Below, in pieces: positions 48,013 to 60,700 of a stretch of 64,000 nt of DNA; the stretch's first letter is position 1, and each line of letters opens with the position of its first letter. A program made the position numbers and the translations under genes. This DNA comes from Apteryx mantelli (Eukaryota; Chordata; Aves; Apterygiformes; Apterygidae). The DNA is taken from the NCBI RefSeq assembly GCF_036417845.1, contig NC_089978.1, forward strand, positions 137,262,288 through 137,326,287. The letters run 5' to 3'. Below the pieces are notes generated by a model. It saw only the letters and a list, made by a program, of their open reading frames with translations, searched no databases and was not told the DNA's origin.

Positions 48013-51000
48013 TCCATCAGCCTGGGAGAGAGAGACCCCTGGGCATACTGGTCTGGGCTCTAGTGACTGGGCAGGAGGAATCCTCAAGTCCCAGAATCTG
48101 CTGGAGGAAGCAGCCCTTAAAACATCCTTTAATGCCAGTCTTAAAATTCCCTTGACCAGCATGTTTGTCGATGATATAACCATGATTGTTATTAACCACT
48201 GTCCAAAACAGCAGACTGCTAGAAGAACTTAGATCTGATCCAGTATAGCCATCTACTTTTGACAAGACATCTACTATTTAGAGACACCAAAAAATAGTGG
48301 GGACTAGATGGAATACTTTAATGTGTTTGTGCTCCCCCATGCTTCTCTTGCTTGTCCTTTCTCCACTGACACAACCCTAGAGAGTTAGTGGGGAACTTTA
48401 AAGACATACACTTTTGAGTAGCCAAAAGAAGAATTTGATAGCTCAGTTGTGTGTGTTTGGGTTTTTTTCCTCTTTAATGAAGATAGAATCCACTTATGTT
48501 GTTTATGAATTCACCGACTTTATTTCTGTCTTTTACAGATTTGAACAGCTTATGTCAGCAAGCTATACTAGAGGTCAAACATTTTTTGCAGAAAAATTGT
48601 ATTGCATAGCAAATGGAGAGAGACTGTGGTCACAAAAGTGATGTCCTTGTGGGTTTTCAAAGCAGTTTTTATTCCAGATGTAGATCTGGAGTATGGTACT
48701 CAAGCTTTTCCAAACTACTTGAGTATAGGGCAGGAAATAAGGGAATTTGTGACCTGTGCAAGAAAGAAAAGAACTTTTCGGCTGTAAATTGACAGATGAT
48801 TGTGCTATGTAATGTGCTCTGCAATTCTGGTCCCACATTTGTCCTAACTTGGGGATATAGTTGGAGAGGTCTTGCAGCCCTCCTGCGTTACACACCCACA
48901 TTTCATTCTTACAGAATGAAGGCTCATAGTAGAATTATTTGCACCTAGTTTTCATCCTGACACCTGGGCAGGAGGCAGCCAAGATGAACACAAAGACTGG
49001 AAGCTTGTAAGTTCTTTTGGGTGGATCCCTTGATTTTAAAGGACCTACTTGAATGCGCAGAAGTAGGAAAATATTCAGTGTAGGGGAGTGAAAAAGAAAA
49101 TTTGTGGTGTAAGGGAGAGAGGATGTACAATACGGGAAAAGGGTGATCTGATGTAATACTCAAGCTAAACTCTGCCCGTTCAGACTTTAATCAGTTCCAT
49201 GGAATACCATAAAATGAGTCTTTTCCTTGTGTGCTTTGAGCTGATATTTGTTTGATACTGTTGTCACATTAAATAAGACAGTAAACCAGCTGGTCCTGAC
49301 TGTTTGCAGAGTTGTTATCAATGCAATGTTTGCCCATTGGGTTCACATTTAAAGATTTCATTTACAGCTAGTATATTTAGAGTCTTTTGCAGAAGAGCTT
49401 GTGACTGGCCTGATGAAGAGCTTGTTTTTTAACTTCACTGCTCGAAACAGTTGTTTTAAGCTATGTCCTTCTCAGCTATTGACTTTGTTAACTGGAAATG
49501 TCATTAATTTCTGGGTTTGTGTTTTGTCTGCCTGTTGCATGAGGATGCCTTTGAGGCTTTTTGTTTGTTTGTTTGTTTGTTTGTTTTCCAATATTTTCCT
49601 TCTTTTAAAAAGGATAAATTGATTTGCAGCTAGAGAGGGATGAAAGAAGAATAAGAAAGGAGAAATCTGTCAGCATCCAGGGAAGCTGCTTGGTTTGTGG
49701 ACTGAGAGTGTGCCTATCAGAAGGCTGATAGTGGAAAAAACATTGTGTATCCAATTTAAAACGAAGAACAGCTAGACCAGTTTCCTGTTTCAGTCTGAAA
49801 GTCAATATACGCTAAATTTTACTTCAAAGGAAAGAAATCATGTTGAGACAGGAAAGAACAACCTTAAATATTTCTTCTCTTTAGTCGGATTCTCCACTGA
49901 TAAGTTTTTTTTCCCCCTTTGGCTAATAAAGCAATGTAATATGTAAACAAATTACAGGTGGTGATTACCTGACTTACGTTCTGGTTTCAGGAACAATACA
50001 AGACAAAAGGCCTGCTCACCTCCCTCTTTCTATTCCCCACCTTCTGCTTGTGTTCCTGTTGTCATAAAGTAAACCAGATAATAAAAGCTGTATGTTAAAA
50101 TCTAATTTGGGGTGGGGCGGATGGTTTGGATTTTTTAACAATGCAATTCAGTTCCCTTTTCTGGTCTCATGCTGCTGCATAAAAAACTGCTTGCACAGAG
50201 GAGAATGGAAGAAGGGGGTCAGGGACAAATGTGACAGGAATGAGGGACTTGTCTCTTTGGCAGTAGCCCCAATTTATAGTCCCTCCTGCATGGAATGTTG
50301 TCAGCTGTAAAGATGAGAATCCACCACCTCAAACATCATGAGAAGGCCATCATGCTAAAGCAGGCAGAAAAGACCTGAAAGGCAATGCCTTTACTCATCT
50401 ATAGATGAATGTATTGCAGGCACAATACAGTTGCTTCATATGACAGACTGAGTCCTTAAAAGAAGGATCACCTAATTACTTAAAACATATGTAGAAAAAA
50501 TCAGCTTTAAGTACATTAATTGGAATAGCCTTGCATATGGCTTAAGGTATAGGAATTGGAACAGCAGTTAGCTTGTGCTTCCTGGTCCTGCCACTGAAAT
50601 GATGTGACTTCAGCCTGATTCTTCACCTTTTTGTGCCTCTCCTCCCCTCTCATCTTTTGTCTTACATATTTATAACACATATGGAGTATGGATTTTCTCT
50701 TCCTATATACAGCTTGCCACTGAGTCTGGCTACTACCTCTTGCTGCTCTTTGTAACACACTAATGCAATCTGTTGCATTATATTAAGTGATGTGATAGGT
50801 TACAATCCTGGTGGTGGCTAGGCAGCTTTTTTCACTCAATATCTACCTTTGAGCAAGTGAGGGTTGTTCAAGAAAGTAGACCCAAGTCTTCAACTCAGAA
50901 AGCTTGTTGCAAATTAGGCTATCAAAGGATGATTGGATATACTGTACAGTTATCTATCTATTAACCGGTGGAATTACTTTACTTCTTGTATAAAAGGGCC

Positions 51001-51227
51001 AGCTGACACAAATACTTTCTTCATACATGTGTTAACACGACTGTAAAGAATGCTGCATTTCTGTCAAAGCACTATCAACTAAATTCTGAGTGTATAGGAG
51101 AGTGGCTTTTAAACAGCAGGTCCAGACTGAATTTTTTTTGATGTAGAAAAGATTTTGACCCAGACCAGTGGGATGAGACAGGGACAAGAAAAGGAAAACC
51201 TGGAAAAAGAGATAAATGTAAAAAACA
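48013..51227. other. Intergenic, nothing recognised
   Basis: No gene, RNA or clear mobile element. A (GTTT)n run is at about 49560-49585. ORFs are short and without motifs. Confidence 0.5.
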
Positions 51228-51336
51228 ATCGCTTCTCGGCCTTTTGGCTAAGATCAAGTATAGTATCTGTTCTTATCAGTTTAATATCTGATATGTTCTC
51301 AATGAGAGGACTTTATATTAAACAGATCTGTGGCCA
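51228..51336 (+). pseudogene. RNU2: U2 snRNA 5' fragment (retropseudogene or chimeric head)
   Basis: Starts exactly at the U2 5' end (ATCGCTTCTCGGCCTTTTGG) and follows U2 for about 70 nt almost perfectly, including TATCTGTTCTTATCAGTTT. The branch-point recognition hexamer at U2 positions 33-38 reads ATAGTA where functional U2 has GTAGTA (51260-51265). Stem IIb is changed in both loop and arm but still pairs (GTTCTC with GAGGAC). After about nt 100 the match is lost: the Sm site and stems III and IV are missing, and a T tract of about 18 follows. It therefore cannot be a working spliceosomal RNA. No snRNA promoter elements were recognised upstream. Confidence 0.88.
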
Positions 51337-51354
51337 ATTTTTTTTTTTTTTTTT

Positions 51355-54300
51355 TTTGTCTGCCTCACTAAGTGGGGCACACGTGTCTTTGCCAACAGGT
51401 TGGCCAGCCTGGTAAGGAGGGCTTTAAACTAGGAAAGATGGCGGAAGGGGAGCGTTAGAGTGACCGGGTAGTTGGCAAAACACGGCTCAAGTCGGGATAC
51501 CTCCAGCAGGTGCACGCAGCCAAGGAAGTACGCACAAGACATGACTATAGGGGATCCTCTTGTACCCCCCTGGGAAACCTGCACGCTGAATTACCTCTCT
51601 GAAATGCCTGTACACCAATGCATGCAGCATGGGGAATAAACAAGAACTGGAGATCTGTGTATGATCACAGAGCCATGATCTCATTGCAATTACAGAGATG
51701 TGGTGGGATAGCTCGCATGACTGGAATGTTGTCATGGATGGCTACGTGCTTTTTAGGAAGGACAGGCCAGGAAAGAGGTGGTGGAGTTGCTCAGAGGATT
51801 GTGATCAGTGGTGCAGAGCCTAGTTGGAGGCCTGTAGCTAGCGTCGCCGCCCCAGGGATCAGTCCTGGATCCAATATTGTTCAACTTCTTCATCAGTAAC
51901 CTGGATGAAGGGACAAAGTGCCTCCTCAGCAACTGAGACAGCAACTGGAATGTATTGAGCTCTGCCTAGGGGTGGCTGAAGAGCGAGTCGAGAGCTTATG
52001 GGGAAGGATTAAAGGGCAGGCTAGCATGGGGGACACTGTGGTGGGTGTTTACTACAGGCCACCTGATCAGGAAGAGGAAGTGGCGGAGGCCTTCTACAGG
52101 CAGCTGGAAGTAGCCTCACGATCACGGGCGCCAGTTCTCGTGGGGGACTTCAACCAGCCTGATAGCTGCTGGAGACACAACACAGCTAGGCACAAACACT
52201 CCAGGAAGTTCCTGCAGAGCATTGGTGATAACTTTTGGACACAGGTGGTGGAGGAGCCAACGAGGAGAGGTGTGCTGCTGCTGCACCTCGTACTAACAAA
52301 CAGAGAAGGACTGGCCGAAGATGCGAAGGTCGGGGGCAGCCTTGGGGGCAGTGACCGCGAGATGGTGGAGTTCAGGATGCTGCGAGGAGGAGGCAGGGCA
52401 ATAAGCAGGATCGCAGCCCTGGACTTCAGCAGAGCAAACTTTGGCCTCTTCAGGGACCTACTTGGAGGAATCCCATGGGTTAGGGCCCTAGAAGGAGCGG
52501 GGGGTGCCCAAGAGAGCTGGTTACTGTCAAGCATCACTTCCTGCAAGCTCAAGATCGGAGCATCGCTATGAGTAAGGAGGCAGGAGGCCTGCATGGCTGA
52601 GCAAGGAGCTTCTGGCAAAACTCAGCCAGAAGAAGGAAGTAGAGAGAATGTGGAAAGGAGGACAGGCCACTTGGGAGGGCTATAGGCACGTTGTCAGCGT
52701 CTGCAGGGATGCGACGAGGAAGGCCAGGGCCCATTTGGAATTAAATCTGGCAAGGGATGTCAAGGACAAGAAGAAGGGCTTCTTCGCATACATCAGGAGC
52801 AAAAGGAAGACTAGGGAAAATGCGGGCCCGCTGCTGAATGGGGTGGCTGCCCTGGTGAGAGAAGGCAGAGTTACTGAATGCCGCCTTTGCGTCAGTCTTT
52901 CCTGCTCAGGCCAGCCCTCAGGACTCGCAGACGCTGGAGGCAAGAGAGAAAGTCTGGAGAAAGGAAGCCTTCCCGTTGGTTGAGGAGGATGGGGTTAGAG
53001 ATCATTTAGTGAAACCTGACACCCACAAATCCATGGGCCCCGCTGGGATGCACCCACGAGTGCTGAGGGAGCTGGCGGATGTTATTGCTAGGCCACTCTC
53101 CATCATCTTTGCAAGGTCCTGGAGAACAGGAGAGGTGCCTGAGGACCGGAGGAAAGCCAGCGTCACCCCACTCTTCGAAAAGGGCAAGAAGGAGCACCCA
53201 GGGAACTACAGGCCAGTCAGGCTCACCTCCATCCCTCGAAAGGTGATGGAGCAGCTCGTCCTGGGGGCCATCTCTAAGGCTGTGGCGGACCAGAAGGCGA
53301 GCAGGAGTGGTCAGCGTGCCTTCCCCGAGGGGAAATGATGCTTAACCGATCTGATAGCCTTCTATGCTGGAATGCCTGCCTGGGTAGATGAGGCGAGAGC
53401 AGTGGATGTTGTCGACCTTGACTTCAGGAAGGCTTTCCACACTGTCTCCTGTAACATCCTCATAGGCAAGCTCAGGAAGCGTGGGTTAGATGAGTGGCCG
53501 GTGAGGTGGCTTGAGAACTGGCTGGCTGGCAGAGCTCAGAGGGTTGTGCTCCACTGATGTGGAGAGTCTAGGTGGAGGCCTGTAGCTAGCGTCGCCGCGC
53601 CAGGGGGCAGTCCTGGGTCCAGTCTTGCTCAACTTCTTCATCAGCGACCTGGCTGAAGGGACAGAGTGCCTCCTCGGCAAGTTTGCTGATGATACAAACC
53701 GGGGAGGAGTGGCTGATGCAGCAGAGGGCCATGCTGCCGGTCAGAGGGGGCTGGCGAGATGAGCAGGCAGGAACCTCCTGAAGTTCAACAAAGGCAATTG
53801 CAGGGTCCTGCACCGAGGGGGGAATAAGGCCCTGCAGCAGGACAGGCTGGGGGCTGAGCTGCTGGAAAGCAGCTCTGCAGAGAAGGACCTGGGAGCGCTG
53901 CTGGACACCAAGTTAAGCATGAGGCAGCAATGTGCCCTTGTGGCCAAGAAGGCCAATGGTATCCTGGGGGGGGGGGTGCATCAGGAAGAGTGTTGTCAGC
54001 AGGTGGAGGGAGGTGAGCCTCCCCCCCCCCCCCTTGACTCAGCCCTGCTGAGGCCACATGTGGAGTAGTGTGTCCAGTTCTGGGCTCCCCAGTACAAGAG
54101 GGATGTGGCACTACTGGAGCAAGTCCAGCGGAGGGCTACAAAGATGATTAGGGGACTGGAGCATCTCCCTTATGAGGAAAGACTGAGAGAGCTGGGCCTG
54201 TTTAGCCTAGAGAAGACTGAGGGGGGATCTTATCAATGTATACAAATATGTAAATGGAGAGTGTCAAGAGGATGGAGTCATACTCTTTTCAGTGGTGCCC

Positions 54301-54570
54301 AGTGACAGGACACGAGGCAACGGGTACAAACTGAAACACAGACAGTTCCATCTGAACATAAGGAAAAACTTCTTGACTGTGAGGGTTACAGAGCACTGGA
54401 AGAGGTTGCCCAGAGAGGTTGTGGAGTCTCCTTCTCTGGAGATATTTAAAACCTGCCTGGATGTGATCCTGTGCAACGTGCTCTAGGTGACTCTGCTTGA
54501 GCAGGGGGGGTGGTCTTAGATGATCTCTAGAGGTCCCTTCTAACCTCAACCATTCTGTGATTCTGTGAAA
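51355..54570 (+). mobile_element. Near full-length CR1 LINE, broken
   Basis: The 5' part (GGTTGGCCAGCCTGGTAAGG) is typical CR1 leader. ORF2 follows. Endonuclease residues are seen from 51610 (NACSMGNKQELEI, ITEMWWDSSHDWNVV), then, after an inserted patch, at 51950-52560 (GVYYRPPDQEEEVAEAFYRQ, VLVGDFNQPDSCW). Reverse transcriptase runs from about 52980 (GMHPRVLRELADVIARPLS, DFRKAFHTVS, and FADDT near 53684), and the 3' end from about 54090 ([20 protein letters not shown]) to the terminal ATTCTGTG octamers at about 54552-54567, followed by a CAAA run. Frameshifts and stops occur throughout, and G and C homopolymers have expanded at about 53967 and 54019. High CpG retention suggests a young insertion. 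Confidence 0.92.
51790..51935 (+). repeat. Reverse-transcriptase segment inserted in the endonuclease region of the CR1
   Basis: This stretch matches, at roughly 85-90% by eye, the element's own region at 53537-53682 (shared landmark CCTGTAGCTAGCGTCGCCGC at 51832 and 53579). In the normal order it belongs about 1.75 kb further on. The left junction shares GCTCAGAGG with both partners, so it looks like a microhomology switch. The right junction falls near GAGACAGCAACTGGAATG, where the endonuclease sequence resumes (ECIELCLG). Confidence 0.88.
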
Positions 54571-55762
54571 CAAACAAACAAACAAACAAAAAAACGAAGA
54601 AGAGGAGGGAGCAAGAAGGGGAGAGAATGTAAAGAAAATACTGTCCTGAATCTGCCCTTTAAAATTTTTAAGCTCACTTTCCATGCTGTTCATCTTTCTG
54701 AATGCTCAGCAACCTGTTGTATTCTCAGTGTGATAGAATATTGGATGGAGAGTCAGAAGGGCCTGGAGTCAAATTTTCACCTATCTTGATACTTTGTGAT
54801 GAAGGCAGACTGGTAGAAGTGGTACACGAATGATAGAGAATTGTCAGAAATGAGAGACGTATCTATAGCATCTCTTGTAAGCACTGTTGTAAGGAGTGTG
54901 GGGATATGCTCAAAGTACTGCTGCTTTTAGTGAACCATATTGAGCTGCTGTAAGCATAACTGGCTGCCCATGGGGCCAACATGTCTCCTGGAAAATCCCC
55001 AAACCAGAGATGTTGCATACACCTTGTCTTAAACCCTCTTCCCTTGCCTGTGTTGTAAGCTCTTTCCAGGCAGTATTTCTGTGACAAGAGTCAAATATCA
55101 CTTTTACTGTACTTTCCTAATTGGCCACTCCTATGCGATGGAGAGAGGAAAGCGTTCTGTTTTATGTTAATGAATCAGAGGCAACTATGTTGTTTTAAAT
55201 CTTTTTACTCTAAGAAGCATTTGATTTCTGGACAGGAGTTTTCTACTGTTGTGTGCATATACTAGTTATTGCAATAGACCTCCATGTTTTCTTGGCCTTT
55301 AGCTACTATGGTAATAAACATTATTGATTTACAAGCTCACAATATGAGCTTTCTCTGTCTCTTTGTAAAAAATGGGGTTTTATCACACATGGTCATAAGA
55401 TGGCTAGTTTCTGAAAGTTTCCCTTTGACCCAGAGAATCCTTCACTGAACACTCTTTGACACTCTATCCTATTTATAGCATGTGCTTTAGGAAAGACAAT
55501 ATAGTTCTTTTTATAATAACTATGCATTTAAACTGAACCTTGTTAGCCGCCTCCCTTCCTCCCAGAGTGTTTAATGTAGAGCTTTTAGCTTTCATTGCAC
55601 TGCAGCTGTTTGTGGGCTGGAAAATAGAATCTATGTAATGCTTTACCACAGATTCACTGGTTGAAGGCAAAAATGCACAGTTTACCCACACAATATAATC
55701 ATAGGAGAATTTAGATAGGCAGTATATAAATAGTGTTGGATTTGATCCAGGACACCTTTCCA
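54571..55762. other. Intergenic with (CAAA)n at the CR1 3' end
   Basis: A CAAA repeat follows the CR1 terminus at about 54569-54593. The remainder holds no recognised gene or element. Confidence 0.5.
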
Positions 55763-56360
55763 TTCACAGAATCACACAGAATCACAGAATGGTTGAGGTT
55801 GGAAAGGACCTCTGGAGATCATCTAGTCCAACCCCCTACTCAAACAGCATCACCTAGAGCATTTTTGCCCAGGGTTGTGTCCAGATGGCTTTTGAATATC
55901 TCCAAGGATGGAGACTCCACAACTTCTCTGGGCAACCTGTTCCAGTGCTCAGTCACCCTCACAGTAAAGAAATTTTTCCTCATGTTCAGATGGATCTTCC
56001 TGTGTTTCAGTTTGTGCCTGTTGCTTCTCGTCCTATCGTTGGACACCACTGAGTAGAGTCTGGCCCCATCGTCTTTATACCCTTCTTTCAGATATTTAAA
56101 TGCATTGATAAGATCCCTCCGAAGTCTTCTCTTCTCCAGGCCTGATAGTCCCAGCTCTCTCAGCCTTTCCTCATATGAGAGATGCTCTAGTCCCTTAATC
56201 ATCTTAGTAGCCCTTTGCTGAACGTGATCCAGTAAATCCACATTCCTCTGGTGCTGGGGAGCCCAGAACTGCACACTACTCCAGGTGTGCCCTCAGGAGG
56301 GCTGAGTAGAGGGGAAGGATCACCTCCCTAAGGGAGGATCACCTTCTCTTAGGGAAATAG
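55763..56360 (-). mobile_element. CR1 LINE 3' fragment
   Basis: Begins at the left with repeated TCACAGAA octamers (CACAGAATCACACAGAATC) and GGTTGAGGTTGGAAAGGACC, the hallmark 3' end. On the minus strand 56274-55840 translates to an almost intact CR1 ORF2 C-terminus ([40 protein letters not shown]). It is truncated on the 5' side near 56360 and less diverged than most copies in the window. Confidence 0.95.
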
Positions 56361-57139
56361 CTCAAGATCTTTAATGATGGCATGTTTTTAAGACCAGTTT
56401 ACGGTTCAGCAAACTGTGGACTCTTTAGTAAATTAGAGCCATGTTATGGTACAGACTTGAAGAGTTCTATCTACTATACTTCTGGCTCCACATCCTTGCA
56501 GTAAAGTTTCCCTAAACTGTGGTTTGGTTTGGTTTTTACTTGAAAAGCTAATCCATTTTAGTTTGAGCAATCTGAAGGCTGTGGCTGTGAGATGTGATAT
56601 GAAAAAAATGAACATGAAGAGCTGATTGCAGGTCCCACTGGGAATGTTGTGGCTCTTAATATTTCAGAAATGGTTTTGCTTAGCCTCAAGAGAAAGGGAT
56701 CAGAGGAGCATGGTAAACATGAGGAATACATGAAGACTGTACTTTTTAAGGGGGACAAAAAAGGTCACTGTAGATTAGATAGCTAATTTGGTTTGCTTTG
56801 AAAGCCACAAGCAGACTTCTGAGCTCTCTGACCTGCAATTGGGAAGAACGGATACTGTCTCCTGAGGGGCAGGGCAAATAAGTAATGCATATCTTTAGTC
56901 TTCTTGCTTTTTAAACTGTTGATTTACACAAATATACCTATTAATTCATGCTTTAGGATGGAGTTGATGTTGTCTTACTGGAAAAAGTGCCAGTTTATGC
57001 AACAGCTTTAATTAACCCACAATATCATGTACCAATGTTTAGCTAAGATTTAAGAAAAAACATTTCTAATGCAGGTTACAGGGTAGGAAATATTTTTCTT
57101 GTTATTATTTCATGTATTATACATTAAGCTCAAGAATGG
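56361..57139. other. Intergenic, nothing recognised
   Basis: Unremarkable AT-rich sequence between two CR1 copies, with no supported feature. Confidence 0.5.
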
Positions 57140-59090
57140 TCTAACCTGGTGTCCAGAAAGTCAAGCAAAAGTGGCAGGAGGCCTGCATGGATAAATAAGG
57201 AGCTCCAGACTAAACTCAAACATAAAAAGGAAGCATACAAGAGGTGATAGCAGGGTCAGATGACCTGCTATATAGAGGCACTGTCTGAGCATGCAGGTAT
57301 GGGGTGAGGAAAGCCAAAGCCTGCCTGGAGTTGAATCTGGTGAGGGGTGCAAAGGACAACAAAAAAGGCTTCTACAGATATATCAGCAGCAGCAAAAAAT
57401 TAGGGGAAATGTGGGCCTGCTGCTGAATGGGGCAGAAGACCTGGTAACAAAGGGCATGGAAAAGGCTAGAAAGGAAAAGGTACTCAGTGCTGCCTTCTTA
57501 TTGGTAAGATTTGCCCTCAGGATTCCCAGGCCCCTTAGAGAAATGACAGTCTGGTGCAATGAAGACTTACCCTCAGTAGAGGAGGATCAGATTAGGGAAT
57601 ATTTAAACAAACTGAATATACACAAGTCCATGGGAACTGATGGGTTACATCCACAAGTGTTGAGGGAGCTGCCTGATATCACTGTCAGGCGACTCTTGAT
57701 TATCTTTGAAAGGTCATGGTAATCAGGGGAGGTTCCTGAGGACTTGAAGAAAGCAAACGTCACACCCATCTTCAAGAGGGGCAAGAAGAAGGATCTGGGG
57801 AACTACAGGCACCTGGCTAACTTCACCTTGATCTTGGGAAGGTGTTGGAGCAGACCCTCCTGTAAACTATTTCCAAACATACTAAGGACAAGAAGGTGAC
57901 TGTGAGTAGACAGCATGGATTTACAAAGGGGAAATCAATCTGATATAGCTTTCTACAAGGAAATGACAAGTTCTGTGGATGAGGGGAGAGCAGTGGATGT
58001 TGTTTCCCTTGATTTTAGTAAGGCTTTTGACATTGTCTACCCAACATCATCATTGACAAGCTGATGAAGTAATGGATTGGATAAATGGACTGTGAAGTGG
58101 ATTGAAAAATGGCTGGATTGCTGGGCTCAAAGGGTTGCAATCAGTGGCACAGAGTCCAGCTGGAGGCTAGTCACTAGTGGTGTCCCCTAGGGATTGTTAC
58201 CCAGGGGTTGATACTAGGACCAGGATCGTTTAATATCTTCATTAATGACCTGAATGATGGGACAGAGTGTACCCTCAGGAAGTTTTTAGATGATACAAAA
58301 TTAGGAGTGATTGATACACCACATGGTTGTGCTACCACTTAGAAGGACCTCAGCAGGCTGGAGAAATGGACAGAGAGGAACCTCATGAAGTTCAACAAGG
58401 GAAATACAAAGTCCTGCACCTGAGGAGGGATAATCTCATGCACCAGTATTGGCTGGAAAAAAGTATATGAGGGTCCTGGTGGACAACAAGCTGAACATGA
58501 GCCAGCAATGTGCCCTTGCAACTAAGAAGGCCAGCAGCATCCTGGGCTATGTAAGGAAGAGAATTGCAAGCAAGTCAGGGGAGGTGATTCTTCCCCTCTG
58601 CTCAGCCCTGGTGAGACCACACCTGGAATGCTATGCCAGTCCTGGGCTACCCAGTGTAAGGAAGATATGGGCATACTGGAGCAAATCCAGCAAAGATGAG
58701 TAAGCTACTAGAGTATCTGACACATGAGGCAATGCTGAGAGAACAGGGATTGTGTAGCCTCAAGAAGAAAAGGCTTGCTGGGTTGGGGGAGGGGGTGAGA
58801 AAAGAGGACAAAGCCAGATTCTTTACAGTAGTGCCCAGTGAAAGGACCGGAGGCAACGGACACAAACTGATATACCAGAAATTCCATTTAAACATGAGAA
58901 AACCCCTTTTTACTGTGAGGGTGGTCAAATACTGCAACAGGTTGCCCAGAGAAGTTGCAGAGTCTCCATCCTAGAAGCTTTTTAAAACCTGACTGAATAA
59001 GGCCCTGAACAACCTGCTTTAGTTGATCATGCTTTGAGCAGGGGGATTGGAATAAATGACCAAAATAGTCACTCCACGATTAAAGCTCGA
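57140..59090 (+). mobile_element. CR1 LINE, 5'-truncated, ORF2 remains
   Basis: From about 57291 the plus strand encodes parts of CR1 ORF2: [20 protein letters not shown], then MGTDGLHPQVLRELPDITVR, then the MSQQCALATKKASSILGYVR region near 58497, and finally HKLIYQKFHLNMRKPLFTVR near 58861. The 3'UTR ends near 59090 (GATTGGAATAAATGACC). Many frameshifts and stops are present. Confidence 0.9.
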
Positions 59091-60700
59091 TCTTAAAGAA
59101 AGAAAGAGAGGAAGGAAAAAAAAAAAAGCCATGCTTTTTTTCCCCAATATAGCCTTGCAAAGCAGTTATACCATTGCAATTTTGGAGTATATCTCTATCT
59201 TTAAAGTCACACTAGCATGAAAAGTCAAACATTTTCTTTACTCTGGAAAGTGAGGTGATTCAAGAGCAGGTCAAGCTGCAGGACCTCCAGTTTCCTAGCT
59301 GTCAGTTAATACAGTTTCCATTTTTATAGCCAAGCTGTACATTTCTTGCATTGTGTTTACATCTCTAGTTTCTGTGATTTTTCTTCTGATCCCTTGGCAT
59401 AAAAAAGGGAAACATATGATGAAAGAATGTTGAGCTTTACTGTTGCGTTCCCTCAGGTTGCGTAATTTTAAAGGCAATTAAAAGCTGCATTATTGTGGAA
59501 AAGTAGGCCTGTTACTAAAAGCCTTAACATGGAAAGAAACCTACCCTTTGCATCCTGACAGTATGATGGCTCTCCAGACTGAAATAAACACCCATCACCG
59601 CAACACAGGCTGTTTTATTTAAAGGGTAGGGTTTTTCTTTTTATATTGTGTTTGGCATTTCCTGACTTAGTGCTGCAAGCTGTCCTGTGCCTAGCACCTG
59701 CTGCTGTTCACAGTTCTGGCATTCGCATAACCCAGTGGTAGAGACTGTCATCCAGTTTCTAACTCCTTTTACATTAAACATAGCAGTCAGAAAGATCCTG
59801 GCTCTGGACAATATCTTTTGGTTTGCACCCTTAGATTTTTCAAATGTTCTTGCTATTGTTTTATTCCTTGAAAGAAAGCAAGTGAATTTGTACCCTAGAC
59901 GTCACTGAGGACAATTTTGGACCAATATAAAAGGGCGGAATTCTTTAAAGTGTTCTGTTCACCACTGTAATTTAAGCCTAAGAACTTAGGCTTCTTTATG
60001 CTAAGAAGTAGATTCTTGCATATGCAAAAGTAAAACGTTTATTCTTGGACTCCTTCTCCTTGAAGTTAGTTTCATAGTCTCTGACATCATGGATTTGATT
60101 CTGGCTCTGTCTGAAGAATAGATTTCTGGCTGCAGAAATCTGTCAGGGTCTTTGACTCTGCCCTTATCAGTTAGGGAACTGAGTGTATATGAAGGTAAGA
60201 GATCTGAAACCCCTGAGAGAAATCACAGTCACCATGACTGCAGTTTTGAAAGCATATTTCTACTCTGAAACATGTTTCTTCAGCATCTTGGAGGCTGAGA
60301 TTTTCAAGGTAGTATACATGAACCAGATATTCTAATCCAACCGAATTTCAATGGGATAAACTCACTCTTATGCAGTCTGTGAAAGTAGTTCATTCCTTGT
60401 GTGGCTTTTCTGGGGTTTGATAATTACAGTCTCTTACAGTGAGCTGTTGATAGTCCTCTAAGAGACATAGATAGTTGCTCCTGATTCCTGCCACTCCTCC
60501 TGCCTATGAAAACTTTGATCCAAGCCCCCAATTTTTTTTAACTCTTTTCCCCACTCTGCTAAAAAAGCAAAATCAAAAAGCAAAATCAAAAAGTTGTATT
60601 TTAAAGCAGAGGACATAAAATGAATGGGTCTCATGTTGCCACCATCTTCTTCTATTTCTAAACACAAGAAGCTGATTGGGAGCTGCCAACATGGACAAAT
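59091..60700. other. Intergenic, nothing recognised
   Basis: An A/GA low-complexity tract (59097-59128) directly follows the CR1 end. A short AAAAGCAAAATC duplication is near 60570. No gene was recognised. Confidence 0.5.

Noticed and set aside
51228-51336. Functional U2 snRNA gene
   Set aside because: The 3' half and Sm site are missing, the branch-point recognition hexamer is altered, and no snRNA promoter elements were recognised.
51918-52571. Plus-strand ORF of 217 codons
   Set aside because: The translation (GVYYRPPDQEEEVAEAFYRQ, DFNQPDSCW) is the endonuclease part of CR1 ORF2. It belongs to the mobile element and is not a host gene.
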